Part shown: piece by piece, positions 1 through 10,601 of the stretch | How positions within the stretch are numbered: the stretch's first letter is position 1 | How the letters are laid out: each line of letters starts with the position of its first letter | Source: Bathynomus jamesi | Lineage: Eukaryota; Arthropoda; Malacostraca; Isopoda; Cirolanidae | Assembly (NCBI GenBank): GCA_023014485.1 | Contig: JAJOZX010006161.1 | Span: 124,001-188,000 of the forward strand | DNA: 64,000 nucleotides | Reading direction: 5' to 3' | Program-made: the position numbers and the translations under genes | Notes under the pieces: model-generated | What the model was told of the DNA's origin: nothing | The model's database searches: none | What the model saw: only the letters and a program-made list of their open reading frames with translations

Positions 1-2025
1 CCTGCCGGTTCATTAAAAAATTTGTATCTCATCATTGCGTTATAAAATACAGAGTCTGCATCACTGCCATATGGTGGGTGAGAAACAAGGTTACAATACA
101 ATATAAATATAGCTGGGTATTTTATGAAGAATTGAAAACTAGGTGGGTTTGTAAAATTTTAAAATATAGTTTCATCTGATTTATGATTTGAAGAAGGGGA
201 AGCTAATTTCTCATAGGTTTTCAAGTTAATTTTTATTTCAGAATTCATTTTAAGTTCATTTGATAAAAAATACGGGTAACTAAAGAAATTTCAGTTCTAA
301 TTTATAGAAAACAATTTGTGAGGCACACTGTCCTGAAGAAAGATCATAGTATTTTAGATTTAAAATTTGTCTGAGACATTTTTAAAAGAAGAATAGTAGG
401 AAAAGAAATTCATAGTAGTAAGGTAAATTACAATAAGGTGCTAAAAGGACATAATAAGGATAATTTACTGCTCTGCAGGATATGGAATGTTTTATGAGGA
501 CTCTTCAGTCCTTCAAAAAATTTGCGGTGGGTTTCGCACATTCACAGGATTTATTAATAGCTACCTGTGTTGCATACATAGCAGTGAGTTCATTTCTAAT
601 TAGAGAGGATAAGCCTCCTAATTTGTTTTGGATAGTCTAAAAGGATTACAGTTAATGAGTTATAAGGGAAGATAATTTCTGGAAGAATATCTTCGTCCCA
701 TCAAGGTTTAGTAATAGAAAGAGAAGATTTACTTCTACTGAGGACTAACTTATTTAATTAATTGTCGGGGAAGAGTCTTTTTGAATCTGACTTCTTTTCG
801 ATAGGGAACTAAATAAAAGAAAATTCTGTCCTGTTAGAACACATAGGAAGGCAAAAAGTTAGAAAATAAGCACGTACTGAAAGTACTATTTTATCCAATT
901 ACCTTTTTTCAAACAACTGTCTCTGTGTTTTTTTTGACGAAAATATTTAGGTATTTCAGACAGTTTGAGGGGACATTAAAATGTTTTATAAAGCATGACA
1001 CAAAATTTAATGGTAATACTTAAATTTTATAAGAAAGAATAGTTGAGAAAAAGAAACACAAAGATTAAGATTAATTTTCGTTTCATAATGCAATGTTCTT
1101 TTAAGGGTCCTTTGCAATAAGAACCCATCAAAAATAGAATAAACAACAGTTTAGACGGTGTGTTTTCCGGATGTTAAACTTTTTCATAGATCTTTAAAGG
1201 GTTTTAGAAAAAGTTTAATTTTCACATTTGCTTTAATAAGTAAATTTGAAGATAATCATTAATTGACTTTACATTGGCTTTTCCATATCAATTTCTTCTT
1301 TTATGATGGTTGGTGTAATTTTTTACGGATAACTAATTTTATTTCTTTTCCATTGAAAGTATCGAAATATTTCACCGAGTAAGTATATATAAAAGCTTAA
1401 GGTTTTACGTTACACCGAGTGATTTTATACTAAAGGGTTTTATGTAATAGAACATTGCATAATGTTTTTCGATAATAAGAAATATTATATTTGTAAGTTT
1501 CAATTTAATATTTATAAGTACTTAGAGTTCAGTTATTAGGAAATAATTATAGTGGTAAACATACCTAAGTGAAAAACATCTCGTATCCACAATTATGACG
1601 CCATATCCTGGCTTATTCATAGAAAGCTGATATTCCAAGGGACAACTATTTCATGTTATTTCATATAAGGAAAGAAAAATAGACATGAAGAGAAACGTAT
1701 AGTAAGAGTGGTATGAAGACATGATTTATAAACGTTTTAAGGGATTAATTTAATGTATTAAATTATAGAATAGAAATTTACACTCAGCTATAGCACCATA
1801 TTTTAAATCGATTTCTAAATTATTAATAAATTTTTTATCTTTACACTATGGCATCGCTTTTTCTTTATTTTCATTCTACGTCACTTTACGCACTAATTTT
1901 AAACACGTAAAGAGCACTTTTATACTTTCCGACATTAAGCACGTGACTTTACACATTCTTATTTTAGGCTAGTAGTATGGTTAACTAATTTTTATTTAAA
2001 TGTTATGAGTGATAAAGAATTTATC
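1..2025. other. AT-rich stretch without recognisable genes
   Basis: No long open frame, repeat family or RNA gene can be recognised in either strand. Base composition is strongly AT-rich with many short A and T runs. If the gag-bearing retroelement at 2026-7270 were complete, its pol region and 3' LTR would be expected here, reading leftwards, but no reverse transcriptase or integrase motif is visible. Confidence 0.6.
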
Positions 2026-2274
2026 TTATTTAGGCCGACTAATTCGGCTGAAAGTTAGCTTAGCTTCATTTGTGGAGGGTTTTTCTCGATGGTATTCCGG
2101 AGGTCTTCCGTAAGGCACTTTTTCCAGACATGGTTCCACGTCGCTACGATCGGCGATAGCGTTGATAGGTAGGTCCTTCAATAGTGGTGGTGACGGTTTG
2201 GGAAAAGTATCGTCAAGAACGGCATCACCTAGCTCGTGCTGGATAGATGAATAGACTTTAAATTTTACAGGCAT
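2026..2274 (-). pseudogene. Hypothetical 82-aa frame, possible retroelement remnant
   Basis: An 82-residue open frame, rich in Pro, Lys and acidic residues (for example KPSPPLLKDLP). No domain is recognised. It lies on the same strand and downstream of the gag-like frames, so it may be a remnant of the same element. No start context or neighbour confirms that it is translated. Confidence 0.2.
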
Positions 2275-2792
2275 TTTGGAAAATGTAAATTCAGGACGTG
2301 GTGTAGACGGACGTTGTAGACTGACTAGTACAAAGCTTCGTTGTTGGAAAGGTTCGCGCCCCTGCCTGTATTGTTCACAGTGATAAGAGCAGGGTGACTC
2401 TTTCCCTCAGCAAGAGTCGTTGATAAAGTTCTTTACTTATGTATTTAATTTATTAATACCAAAGGGAAAGATTAATTGGGCAATTCTATGCTTAAATGAA
2501 ATTCTAAAAGTTTTTTATTATTACGTCTCACTATCCCTCCTGTTTCATTCCCACTGTTCAATCGAAATAATTTATTAACTCTCCGTCACTCAACTAAAGT
2601 CTAAAAGAAAAATGAATATGAATAAATAATAAGAAAAATAACTCTTTTCGTGACGTCAGTCCATTAGTCTACGCTTCTTATCTCACATCCTGTCTCTCGT
2701 TAGAGCTCTTTATCACGGTTTTCGTGTCAGACACGATCCTACACTTTGAACACGAAATTTATCTGGGAAATTTATAAATTGAGTTACCGATC

Positions 2793-2891
2793 GCCTACAT
2801 TTCTGTAAATGCCTACATCTTGAAAGCCTACACTATGAAAGGGCCTATTTTTCAAGCCTACTTCTAAAAGCATATACGCTGAAAAAGCCTA
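2793..2891. repeat. Degenerate GCCTA short repeat
   Basis: The motif GCCTA, usually followed by C or T and an AT-rich spacer, begins at 2793, 2811, 2826, 2843, 2856 and 2887. The spacing is 13-18 bp except for the last interval of 31 bp. It lies in non-coding AT-rich sequence between the 82-aa frame and the frame at 3273-3782. Confidence 0.5.
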
Positions 2892-3272
2892 TCTGTATTT
2901 CGTGAATAGATATAGACGAAGTTTGGTCCTTATCTTTCTTTACATGTTAAGTAGCGTCATCTTCGTTTGTAATTGGATGCACATTTTCATTCCTTTCTCT
3001 GCTTACCATTTATTTTTCTCTCCTGACTTTACGCATTTAAACTCCTATCTTATCCCTTGATTTAGGTAAGCATAAAAGCAAGAAAAGCATCTTTTACTTA
3101 GCAAAACTTTATACTAGCATTGAATAATTAATTTTAGTGCCGAACAAACAAAACACGATTATAATGGGAGATTCTTATTGAGCGATTCGTCCTTTTTTGT
3201 TAAGCGATTTATTCTTCCTTAATGCCAAGCGCAAAATATTTATTTCTGTACAGAAGTCGTTTAATAATGAAA

Positions 3273-3782
3273 TCAGTCTGGAGGCCTCGTAAAATGTCTC
3301 TCTAGTTTCTTTAAGTCATTTAAACTATTTTGTTGCTTTGACGGCTCATTTTTCAATCTCTTGACTCTGGTTTCAAATCTATTTTGGTACTTTGCTGGTT
3401 CGCTTCGCAATCCATTGGATCTGATTCCTGTATAAATACGTCTGGAATCATCTTCTTTTCGGATATTGTTTATATCTCCTTTGTGTTGGTCGCTCAGGGT
3501 CTCTACATCATCCAACGTCCTTTTTGATTTTTCTTCGTTCAGACAGATATCTAGTAAGGTGGTTCGTGGAGGAGAAGTCCTTACCACCATATTGAATTTT
3601 AATTTCTCTTCGTTCACCCATACACTATTTGCGTGAAACGTCCGAACGGCCAATTCGTTTTCATCTATTTCTGTGGTTTTCTCGTTTAGTTTTTCCTCAA
3701 TCAGGTATTCTCTCGCTGCATTTATTTTAAAGATGGGATATTCCTGTCTACTTTTTTCCTTCTTGCTACAGGCTTCTTTCAT
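3273..3782 (-). CDS. Hypothetical 169-aa protein, charged
   Basis: A 169-residue frame rich in Lys, Glu, Arg and Asn. The centre has a less charged stretch (KFNMVVRTSPPRTTLLDICL), which I cannot tie to a protease or other family. It follows the gag-like frames on the same strand, so it is probably retroelement-derived (linker or degenerate pol start). No catalytic motif is visible. The function is unknown. Confidence 0.25.
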   Translation of the reverse strand: MKEACSKKEKSRQEYPIFKINAAREYLIEEKLNEKTTEIDENELAVRTFHANSVWVNEEKLKFNMVVRTSPPRTTLLDICLNEEKSKRTLDDVETLSDQHKGDINNIRKEDDSRRIYTGIRSNGLRSEPAKYQNRFETRVKRLKNEPSKQQNSLNDLKKLERHFTRPPD

Positions 3783-4037
3783 GCTTATTTCCCTTGTTCG
3801 GGTTTTCCCTATATCTGGGTCAGGTTTAGGACCGTTTACCCAATTACAAATAGAAAGGTGAGCGCGTCTGAAACAATTAATAAAAAACTGCAGAAGAAAA
3901 AGTAAGCCGCATGAGTCAACTTTAGACTTTAATCTTTCAATGAGGTTTGTTTCATTATTTTTTCGTGTTCGTGTGTCGTGATTCTCACATATGACTTTAT
4001 TTCCGATTTGCGTATTCCCTGAGATTTTATTTCTTTT

Positions 4038-4445
4038 TCAGTTCCCACGAACAGTTAATACGTCATGCACGCTTTCTGAGATTTTATTTTGTTTTCCGTT
4101 CTCACGAAAATTTAATGTGTCATTTGCTTTATTGTTGGTTTCCCATGTACTCATATCGCATACTCCATTCACACGATAGCTTTCCGTCAGTACATTATTC
4201 ATACTTTTATTCGCACTTCCGTTCACGTATACTAACAATGAATCCTTTCCGGATCTCTTTTCACACGCGCTTAACTTACAAACATCACTCACACGCTTAT
4301 TTTTAAATTCATTTTCACCCACGCTTAATTTATAAACATCATTCACACAGTTTCGTTCTCTTTGGTTTATATTTATATTCTTAGTTATTTCTTTTTCGCA
4401 GGTTTCATTCATTCTCTCGTTACTTAATATTGAATCACTCGTCAA
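4038..4445 (-). CDS. Hypothetical 135-aa frame with internal degenerate repeat
   Basis: The frame holds three diverged copies of a unit of about 27-30 residues, recognisable as NDVYKLSVGEN, SDVCKLSACEK and NGVCDMSTWET. The matching DNA repeats are visible around 4165-4360. No catalytic or binding motif is recognised. It lies between the RS-rich gag tail and the frame at 3273-3782, on the same strand. Repeats of this kind could be structural or simply slippage-generated. It is most likely part of the decaying retroelement. Confidence 0.25.
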   Translation of the reverse strand: MTSDSILSNERMNETCEKEITKNININQRERNCVNDVYKLSVGENEFKNKRVSDVCKLSACEKRSGKDSLLVYVNGSANKSMNNVLTESYRVNGVCDMSTWETNNKANDTLNFRENGKQNKISESVHDVLTVRGN

Positions 4446-4646
4446 TTATTTCTTCTTTCGAAACAGCTGTACGGGCTTTCTCATTAATTTGGTTATCTGC
4501 TTCGGACTTCGAGCTCAAGGTCGAACTGCATCCGCTCGCTTGCGTTCACTTTCGTTTATACTTAAGTTACACAAATTTACTTCGCTCGCGTGCATTTTTT
4601 CTTCCTTTTTTCTGGCTCATTTACTTTAATTTCCCCTTTTTCTTCT

Positions 4647-5116
4647 TCTTTTACAGGAGTTTGCTTGCTAGTAGGTGCTTTATGTCATTGTTGGGTTCTC
4701 TCTTCATTTTCCTTAAACGAAACTCTCCGAGGAGATTTGTCTCTAGTTTGCGAATTTTCGGTCCTTCTAGGCCAAGGGGACCTACTTCGGCGACCTTCCC
4801 CATTCTTTGTCGGGGACCTTCCCCTGTCCCTTTCCTTGTCTCGGTATCCTCCGTCGGGGACATCCCGGGGGGGAATAACGTCTTTTGTTCGAGTATGGCG
4901 AAGGGGATCGATTTCTTAAGTCTTAAGGTCGGTAATCCTGTCTACTCCAGTTTTCTCATCGACGTTCATATGGTGAAGGAGACCTCTCGTTTCGGCTCTC
5001 CCTGTAGTGAAAATCAATTATCCCTTCTCGTCGGGGCTCATACGGTGATGGTGAACTTTCTTTTCGGTTTTCCCTGTAACGAGAAAAATTTTCGCTTCTC
5101 CATCCTCGATCTTTAG
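4647..5116 (-). pseudogene. RS-rich tail of the gag polyprotein, frame-broken
   Basis: In shifting minus-strand frames, this stretch encodes Arg/Ser/Pro-rich repeats: units ending SPSPYE or SPSPYS with Arg-rich flanks occur three times between about 4880 and 5110, followed by RGRSP, RRSRSP and PRRVSF nearer 4740-4840. Such basic RS tails follow the capsid domain in many gag proteins and bind RNA. Stops and frame changes show that it is no longer intact. It reads on from the Asn/Gln/Tyr-rich segment at 5125-5352. Confidence 0.4.
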
Positions 5117-5124
5117 GATAGTCA

Positions 5125-5352
5125 TTATGCCTTTGGAGGAGTATTTAAAGGGACGTTTGGTGTATAAGGGTTTTGTCCCACATAATGGGACACACTTGGG
5201 TAGGGGGAATAGGTAGGTTGATTTAACAAATAATTTTGGTTTTGATTTTGGTAATAGGCGGGATCTGGGGATGATATAGATCCCAGGTCCGGATTTGGAT
5301 AATTTACGGGATTAAAAAGGGTAACTGGCTCAGAAACAATTCGATCATCCAC
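5125..5352 (-). pseudogene. Asn/Gln/Tyr/Pro-rich gag linker
   Basis: A 75-residue low-complexity frame with runs such as YYQNQNQNYLLNQP and several PYxPN motifs. It lies directly downstream of the capsid-like frame and upstream of the RS-rich tail on the same strand, the position of a disordered linker in a gag polyprotein. No domain is recognised, and its continuity with the flanking frames is broken by stops. Confidence 0.35.
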
Positions 5353-5405
5353 CGAATGCGTTTGCTTTTTTTGTGTATCTCCTCATTTTGGTCTCCGTAC
5401 TTATT

Positions 5406-6092
5406 TCAGAGCTTTCGAGGTATTGAATTTAGAATGACTTTATTTAAAACAAACGGAACGTTTATATTTTGCACCATATCTCCTGCGTCTCTTTTTAGCC
5501 CTTCTACTTCTCTTTGTATTCTATAAGCAAATGAGGTGAATGACTCGTCTGGTCGTCTGCATTCTCTTTCTATATTTATTAACCTATTAGTAATTTCATC
5601 TCTCCTATTTTGACAATAGAGGTTAGAACAAATATCTAAAAACTCCTTCCATGTTTTAACTTTTTCCTCGAATTCGACCAGCACTAATCTACTAGGTGGG
5701 ACTGAACACCTAATTGCGAGCGCTATGCGCATCTTATTGGAATTTCGTCCTCGGTCGGGGATTAACCGCGCGATTTCGAAGACGAAATCCTGAAATGACA
5801 CGTAACTTCGTACCACTCCCTGAGCTACGGCAATTAAATATTCGGCGTATCTCCCACAAAATATGGGACAGATTTCAGCCGCGTGTCGTAGCTTTTTTTC
5901 TTCCTCGAGGGAGAAATCGTCCTCCGGGGGATATTGAAATGACCTAGTGGCTGGTATTCTAGGGGGAAAAACGGGAGTAGCTGGCGTTCTATGGGGAATA
6001 TTAGGCGGAGAATTTGGGGGTGACGGGCTGCGCCTACCAGCCGTTTCTCGGCTTCCTAAGTTAGCCTGCCTGCTGTCCTGACTAAGAGACAT
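5406..6092 (-). CDS. Gag-like capsid protein (retrotransposon gag fold)
   Basis: A 228-residue frame. The first 55 residues are Pro/Ser/Arg-rich and disordered (PNSPPNIPHRTPATP). The rest is helical and matches the general pattern of retrotransposon gag capsids: an acidic start (FSLEEEKKLR), then TWKEFLDICSNLYCQNRRDE followed by RLINIERECRRPDESFTSFA, which resembles the canonical segment 'W..f......y........l..l.Q...EsV..Y..r'. No zinc knuckle is seen at its end. Gag forms the particle shell in which the element reverse-transcribes its RNA. The ATG at 6092 gives the natural start, about 40 bp after the upstream frame ends. It is the best-preserved part of the element. Confidence 0.55.
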   Translation of the reverse strand: MSLSQDSRQANLGSRETAGRRSPSPPNSPPNIPHRTPATPVFPPRIPATRSFQYPPEDDFSLEEEKKLRHAAEICPIFCGRYAEYLIAVAQGVVRSYVSFQDFVFEIARLIPDRGRNSNKMRIALAIRCSVPPSRLVLVEFEEKVKTWKEFLDICSNLYCQNRRDEITNRLINIERECRRPDESFTSFAYRIQREVEGLKRDAGDMVQNINVPFVLNKVILNSIPRKL

Positions 6093-6131
6093 TTCGACGC
6101 TAAGTTAGCTAACAAAGGGCTATTTCCCTTT

Positions 6132-6470
6132 TTAATCGCCTTTAATTTTCTCAGGATGTGTCCAGGAGGGAACGTGAGGTATTCTATTAATGTCAAAATT
6201 TGGTGGGAAAAATTTTACGCCTGAAGGGCGTACCTTAGGTGAACTACTTGCTACAGGAGAATTGTCTTCCTGTCCCCTAAAGCAGGTTGCAATACAAACA
6301 GGTTTGCTTACCTTTGGTTTTTCGTTTTCTGTTGAGAGATCGATTTTCTCGTCCTCGCCCGTCGCTTGAAGTCCTATTGCCGCTTCCAATCGCGCCTGAA
6401 TAGCTGCTCTCGACATTGTGATTCTAGATGGAAGTTCCGTTTTTCTCTTGTCCGTGTAGACGGTCCTCAT
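6132..6470 (-). CDS. Short frame upstream of gag
   Basis: A 112-residue frame whose more likely start is the internal Met of MSRAAIQARLEAAIGLQA, a predicted helix. The remainder is polar with no known domain. It lies between the primer binding site and the gag-like frame, same strand, and ends about 40 bp before it, so it is probably the N-terminal matrix-like part of gag separated by a stop. Confidence 0.35.
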   Translation of the reverse strand: MRTVYTDKRKTELPSRITMSRAAIQARLEAAIGLQATGEDEKIDLSTENEKPKVSKPVCIATCFRGQEDNSPVASSSPKVRPSGVKFFPPNFDINRIPHVPSWTHPEKIKGD

Positions 6471-6539
6471 GCACGCTGCAGTCGGCTTCTGGTGCTCGAT
6501 GAGTGTCTAGGAAAAGGGGATAGGAAATACTTACCTACA

Positions 6540-6556
6540 CCCCACACCTGACACCA
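6540..6556 (-). promoter_or_regulatory. tRNA-Leu-type primer binding site
   Basis: On the minus strand the site reads TGGTGTCAGGTGTGGGG. Animal tRNA-Leu genes of the CAG type end in CCCACTCCTGACA plus CCA, so the first 16 bases match the complement except for one substitution. It lies upstream of the gag frames and downstream of the TATA box, the expected position of a PBS just inside the 5' LTR. Confidence 0.55.
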
Positions 6557-7191
6557 CTCTATTATACTTAGGAGGGTTACCCGGTGAGTTTAACCCTCAA
6601 ATACAATAGATTACTCCTTTGTGGTCCTGCGGGGACCTACAGAGTGCGCTGACCTACCGGTCACTTGCGGAATCCGGGAGCTTCCTTAGCCCTTGTTCCA
6701 CTCGTCGAGTTGAGATTAATTTTGATGGGAATAACTGAGAGTCAGCTTTAATTTTAGGCTTTTTAATGAAGTTAAAATATGCGGATTACAGGCGAGAGTT
6801 TATAATAAATGGTTAAGTTTTGAGTTCACAAGGTCATATTTAGATTAGGTTCACCGGGCTTTAATTGAGTTATTCTGAAGTTTAGACGTGACAATTAAGG
6901 TCACGTAGAAATAAACGAACTAAGTCTGCTGGCGTTTCCTTCAGTCAGATCATCAATACCGATATTCCGATACGAAGCTCGTTCCCTAATTGAGGTAAGT
7001 GAAATTTACCCTTCACTCAGGGGTAAGTTACGTTAATTCAAGGTCAGACGGCCCTCTTCTTGAAAGCAACCTCTGTACTTCGTTCTAGGTCCGCTGTAAA
7101 GCAAGTTAATGACATACGGGCAACTCGCTCCTCGTCGTCCGCGATAAAATGAAGAACAATTTCCTTCTGTCTTTCATTGGCTGGACCCCTC

Positions 7192-7200
7192 CTTATATAG
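7192..7200 (-). promoter_or_regulatory. TATA box of the LTR promoter
   Basis: The minus strand reads TATATAAGG here, followed downstream by the leader and primer site. It is the only good TATA box on this strand near the gag region and fits the U3/R junction of an LTR. Confidence 0.4.
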
Positions 7201-7821
7201 GACATCCACTCTCACATACGTCAGAGTGGTGAGTCACCGTGAAACCAAGAGAATTTGTGATTCCCACAGTCAAGGGTTCCTATCTCAAAACTCGAAACGG
7301 ATGTGAGATGTTAGCTCGGAAGGTACATGGGCAATCAGCAAGCGCGAGATGTCGCGAAAGTGCATCTGAGCGCTTTTAATTGTAAAGACTGGTTGTTTTA
7401 ACATTATAGTTGATATTTTTCCATGTTTCATTAAGATATAGGCGAGCACCTGCTCTTGTAGAAGATTTGTTTTACATAAAAGCAAAATGGCCATCAGCCG
7501 GTTCTCCGTAAATAGAAATATGCTCATAACAAAAACTAAGTGTTCTATCAAAAAAAATAATTGAAGGAAAACACCATTCTGCATACATTGTATTGAAATA
7601 AAATTGCGTCTGGTCTCACTTGGTTGGATGCCGTAAATCAATTACATTTGAATGCGATATAAAACCCGCTCATCTCAAATATTATTATTTTTTCAGGAGA
7701 GGCATCAGATCCTTTTTGGTTTCTAGTGAGGGAAGCAGAGAGCGACTTTTTATTCTTGATCTAATAAATCCGTCTCTTGATTCCTGTGATGTTACTGATG
7801 CTGATGCATCTGTAACCAACT

Positions 7822-9073
7822 TCACGGCTCTTTCAACGTTCTATGTGTGAATGGGGTATTGCTCAACTTTGATACATTTTGTTTCGTACTCAAGTAATTC
7901 TTCATCACACAATTTAGAAGTGAGAGGGCGTTCTCTGATAATCCTATCCCAGAAGATGATGTCTGTCCAATGTGATACTTTGAAGTTAAATTCTGGTACT
8001 CTAAATTCTCTGATTTTCCTTGTATTGGCTTCATTACACTTTCTTGTCTGTATTGTTCGATCGATTGCAACTTTCGCAGCTTTTGCTCACTATCTGACAG
8101 CATTGATAGAAGAATATTTTCTGAGTGAGCAAAATAGGCATTTCGTGATATATAAGGTTCGACAACTTTTTGTATATCTTGGGGTAACAGGTTGAACCTT
8201 TTTATCGCATCAAATATATGTTTGGGTCCATCAGACAGATACGGTTTAAAGTTTATATTGAACCAGTTAGGACCATAGTTTGTTACTATGAACAGAACAA
8301 AGCTACGTAACTGTCTGGAGGGATTCTTTTGGGAGACATAATAACGACATAGTCTGTTAGCTAGAGTTAACCATCTAGAGTTGTTAAGGGGACCAGGCTT
8401 GAGTTTCTCTAGGCTTCCGTCAACATATCCTTCTCTTCTGGCCCCAATTATTTTGAACATGTATTGTTGATCATTACTTAAATCTTCTATCAGTCATCTG
8501 TGAGAACTGGGATACTATCGGCCCCTTCCGAAATTGGGGAGAACTTTACCACAGGCATCTCATGGCAAGTCTTAAGAGCATTACCAAGAGATCCACTGAA
8601 TGATCTTGGCCCAGATGTTTTCCCGTCGTATCGCTCAAACAGATGCCTTGAGGGAAGTTCATTTGTATGTAACATACAAATGCTCCATTGCATTGGTCGG
8701 TTCAGCTTCTGCTCGATGAAATGGATTATGCCACCTTTAGACCCAGTGTTGACATTCGTACTGTCGCACCCTATCACCTGGAGATTCTGGTCTAGTGTCA
8801 CTTCATTCAAGTAAGCGAACAACGATTCAGATACATCACTTGCTTTTCCAGATTTAGGGCTCAAATGCTTAAGGTATTCTCCACCAGGCTCACTAATAGT
8901 ACATAATGTTCTTCAACAATTATATCCTGGTACCATTTACCATCTTTATTTTTCCTTACCAACGTCTTGTCTTTTCTCCCATCAAAATTTAAAGCTTTAA
9001 CATCACCATAACTTTGTGCAGCTTCAACTTGTAATGTTTTTCTCAATTTCTCTCTCTCTCTCTCTCTTCTCAC
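7822..9073 (-). pseudogene. TAGGG element transposase core, copy 1 (CDSTN subfamily)
   Basis: Three frames make up one core. Starting from 9073: an FDGRKD motif (candidate first Asp); IGCDSTNVNTG (candidate second Asp) at the head of a GGIIHFIEQ helix; a CMLHTNELPSRHLF segment at the place of CRHH in the other subfamily; NNSRWLTLAN; and YFAHSEN (candidate Glu). The frames are split by a one-base deletion near 8893 (CTCACTAATAG here, CTCACTCAATAG in copy 4) and another near 8495, both visible by comparison with copies 4 and 5. The RNase-H-like order Asp-Asp-(RW)-Glu recalls hAT transposases. The catalytic assignment is inference. Confidence 0.55.
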
Positions 9074-9218
9074 CTTACTTCGATCAATAAAAAAGTCAGT
9101 CTTTTTCGGTAATGATACCCAAATCCACCAAAGTAGCTGAAGCGATGGCCGATGCAGCCCTATCTAAAAAACCAAATCTGTCGGCTTCTATGGCGAGATT
9201 AGGTAAAGGGGCTCTTAT

Positions 9219-9914
9219 TTAAATGTTGGAGCTTTCATATTCAGACTCAGTTGTTGAACTTTCTTCGGTACTAGAGAGATCAGTATTAGTATCAGGTGAA
9301 AGCACATCATCAATGACTACCTTTTCGAATTCTTCATGCATAATTATTTTTCTTCGCTTACTTCCTTGTTGCTCCTTCAACTTTCTTGCATTTCTTTTTG
9401 CTATAGATCTTGAAAGGGTAACATCCACACCTCCAATCACCATATTTCGCATAGTCCTCTGATCCTCAAGGAATTCCAGTTCTTCTTTGGATATTCTTGA
9501 TTTTTTTGGACAAACACAAACAATATGTTTTACTTTACATCCGCTTTTTCGGCACCCAAAATCTTCGTGCGAAACGAAGTTGCATTTACAGACACAAATG
9601 TCAAAGAGTTTTACCAATGATTTTTTGAACAATTCAATAAGCTTCGCACTGCTTTTGGATCGACTGAGTTGCATAACCTTGTCGGTAAAGCGTTTCAGCT
9701 TGGTAATTATGGATTTTATACTCATTGAGGGTATTGATGAACGTTTCCACACTTCGACCAATGCTTCTGCTATCGTTTCGAGAATATCATTATCTGTCAA
9801 TTTTGCAGATGAGCCTTCCTTCAGTAGTAGAAAATATCTCCCAACCTGCATATTAGAGGGTAAGACATTATGTGACAATTCACTTGGAATTCCGAACAGA
9901 AAATGTTGCTTCAC
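9219..9914 (-). CDS. TAGGG element N-terminal domain, copy 1
   Basis: A 231-residue frame. It begins with a segment alignable to the other copies (LPSNMQVGRYFLLL; VEVWKRSSIPS, compare FWERAGIPT and FWERARIPM). A Cys-rich motif follows: CVCKCNFVSHEDFGC...CKVKHIVCVCP, a possible zinc-binding insert. After that come the shared FLEDQRTMRNMVIGGVD stretch and a Lys/Arg-rich basic patch (KRNARKLKEQQGSKRRK), ending in a Ser/Thr/Glu-rich tail. The domain probably binds DNA. The Cys-rich insert is not seen in copies 2, 3 and 6. Confidence 0.45.
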   Translation of the reverse strand: MKQHFLFGIPSELSHNVLPSNMQVGRYFLLLKEGSSAKLTDNDILETIAEALVEVWKRSSIPSMSIKSIITKLKRFTDKVMQLSRSKSSAKLIELFKKSLVKLFDICVCKCNFVSHEDFGCRKSGCKVKHIVCVCPKKSRISKEELEFLEDQRTMRNMVIGGVDVTLSRSIAKRNARKLKEQQGSKRRKIIMHEEFEKVVIDDVLSPDTNTDLSSTEESSTTESEYESSNI

Positions 9915-10491
9915 CGACTGTTAGTTAGTAGGGATTTTGCCATATTTAGATCTGAGGTTAAATTTCTACAGAAATATCACATTATGAAAATCTGAAAAAA
10001 ATACAAAACACAGAATTAGTTAAAACAAATTATATATAAGCTCTAAAACTAAAATGTAAACATATTTTACTCAGTAGTCTTTGTAGCCATCCATGCTACA
10101 ATATACAGCATGCTGCTCCTAACCCCATCCCTTATCAGCCATATGCAAGATGTCATTGACCTCGAGTGAAACTAATGTTTAGATAAGCGTCTGTGTGTTC
10201 TTAAGTAGTTGGTGATTAGTAAGTATCGCTTGTGTTGTGTGAATATATTTACTCGTTATCATAGTTATAACCAAATACCGCACAATATAACGCGATATCT
10301 TCTCTCAAAAACCGTTAGATATTATACTAGGGGTCTTTCAAAATAAGACTTTCCGCAGATTTTGTTTTCGGCAAAAATACGGCGGGTGGAGGGTTCTAAA
10401 AAGAAAATATTATCTTTTTAGAACTTCTAGAGGGTCAATACACCAAATCATGAGTGAGGCAAGACGGTTTAATATTTTCACTCCACCCTAA

Positions 10492-10513
10492 TATATATAT
10501 ATATATATATATA
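10492..10513. repeat. TA microsatellite
   Basis: A (TA)n tract that abuts the right end of TAGGG copy 1. It is followed by GTATC-rich sequence to about 10600. Confidence 0.8.
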
Positions 10514-10601
10514 TCGTATCGTATCGCAATACATATATTGTTCATATATCTAGTATCGTAACGAGGTACATTTTTCTCATTGTATCGAGTATCGTATCGC
10601 G

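Larger units (their letters stand above)
2026..7270 (-). mobile_element. Decayed LTR retrotransposon, 5' half (promoter, primer site, gag)
   Basis: Read on the minus strand, the region has the order of an LTR retroelement: TATA box near 7192-7200, leader, a tRNA-like primer binding site at 6540-6556, a pre-gag frame, a gag-like capsid frame, and an RS-rich tail. No protease, reverse transcriptase, RNase H or integrase is visible farther left, and no second LTR copy is seen, so LTR borders cannot be drawn. The frames are separated by stops. The order TATA-PBS-gag supports an LTR element rather than a host gene. Superfamily (Ty3/Gypsy or BEL) cannot be set without pol. Confidence 0.6.
7470..10491 (-). 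mobile_element. TAGGG element copy 1 (unclassified DDE-like DNA transposon)
   Basis: The right end is CTCCACCCTA beside a TA microsatellite, so the element reads TAGGGTGGAG inwards on the minus strand. This matches the left end of copy 4 (TAGGGCGGAATG at 54164) in sequence and position. The minus strand encodes an N-terminal frame (9219-9914) and a transposase-like core (7822-9073). DNA homology with copies 4 and 5 covers about 7470-9200. Homology stops near 7470, so the 3' terminus appears to be lost. Confidence 0.6.

Noticed and set aside
4430..5116. Plus-strand 228-residue Phe/Leu/Ser-rich frame
   Set aside because: It is antisense to the RS-rich gag tail, whose repeats make sense only on the minus strand.
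10330..10440. Mariner terminus at GGGGTCTTTCAAAATAAGAC
   Set aside because: It has the look of a Tc1/mariner end, but no matching inverted end or TA pair could be found, so it is not annotated.
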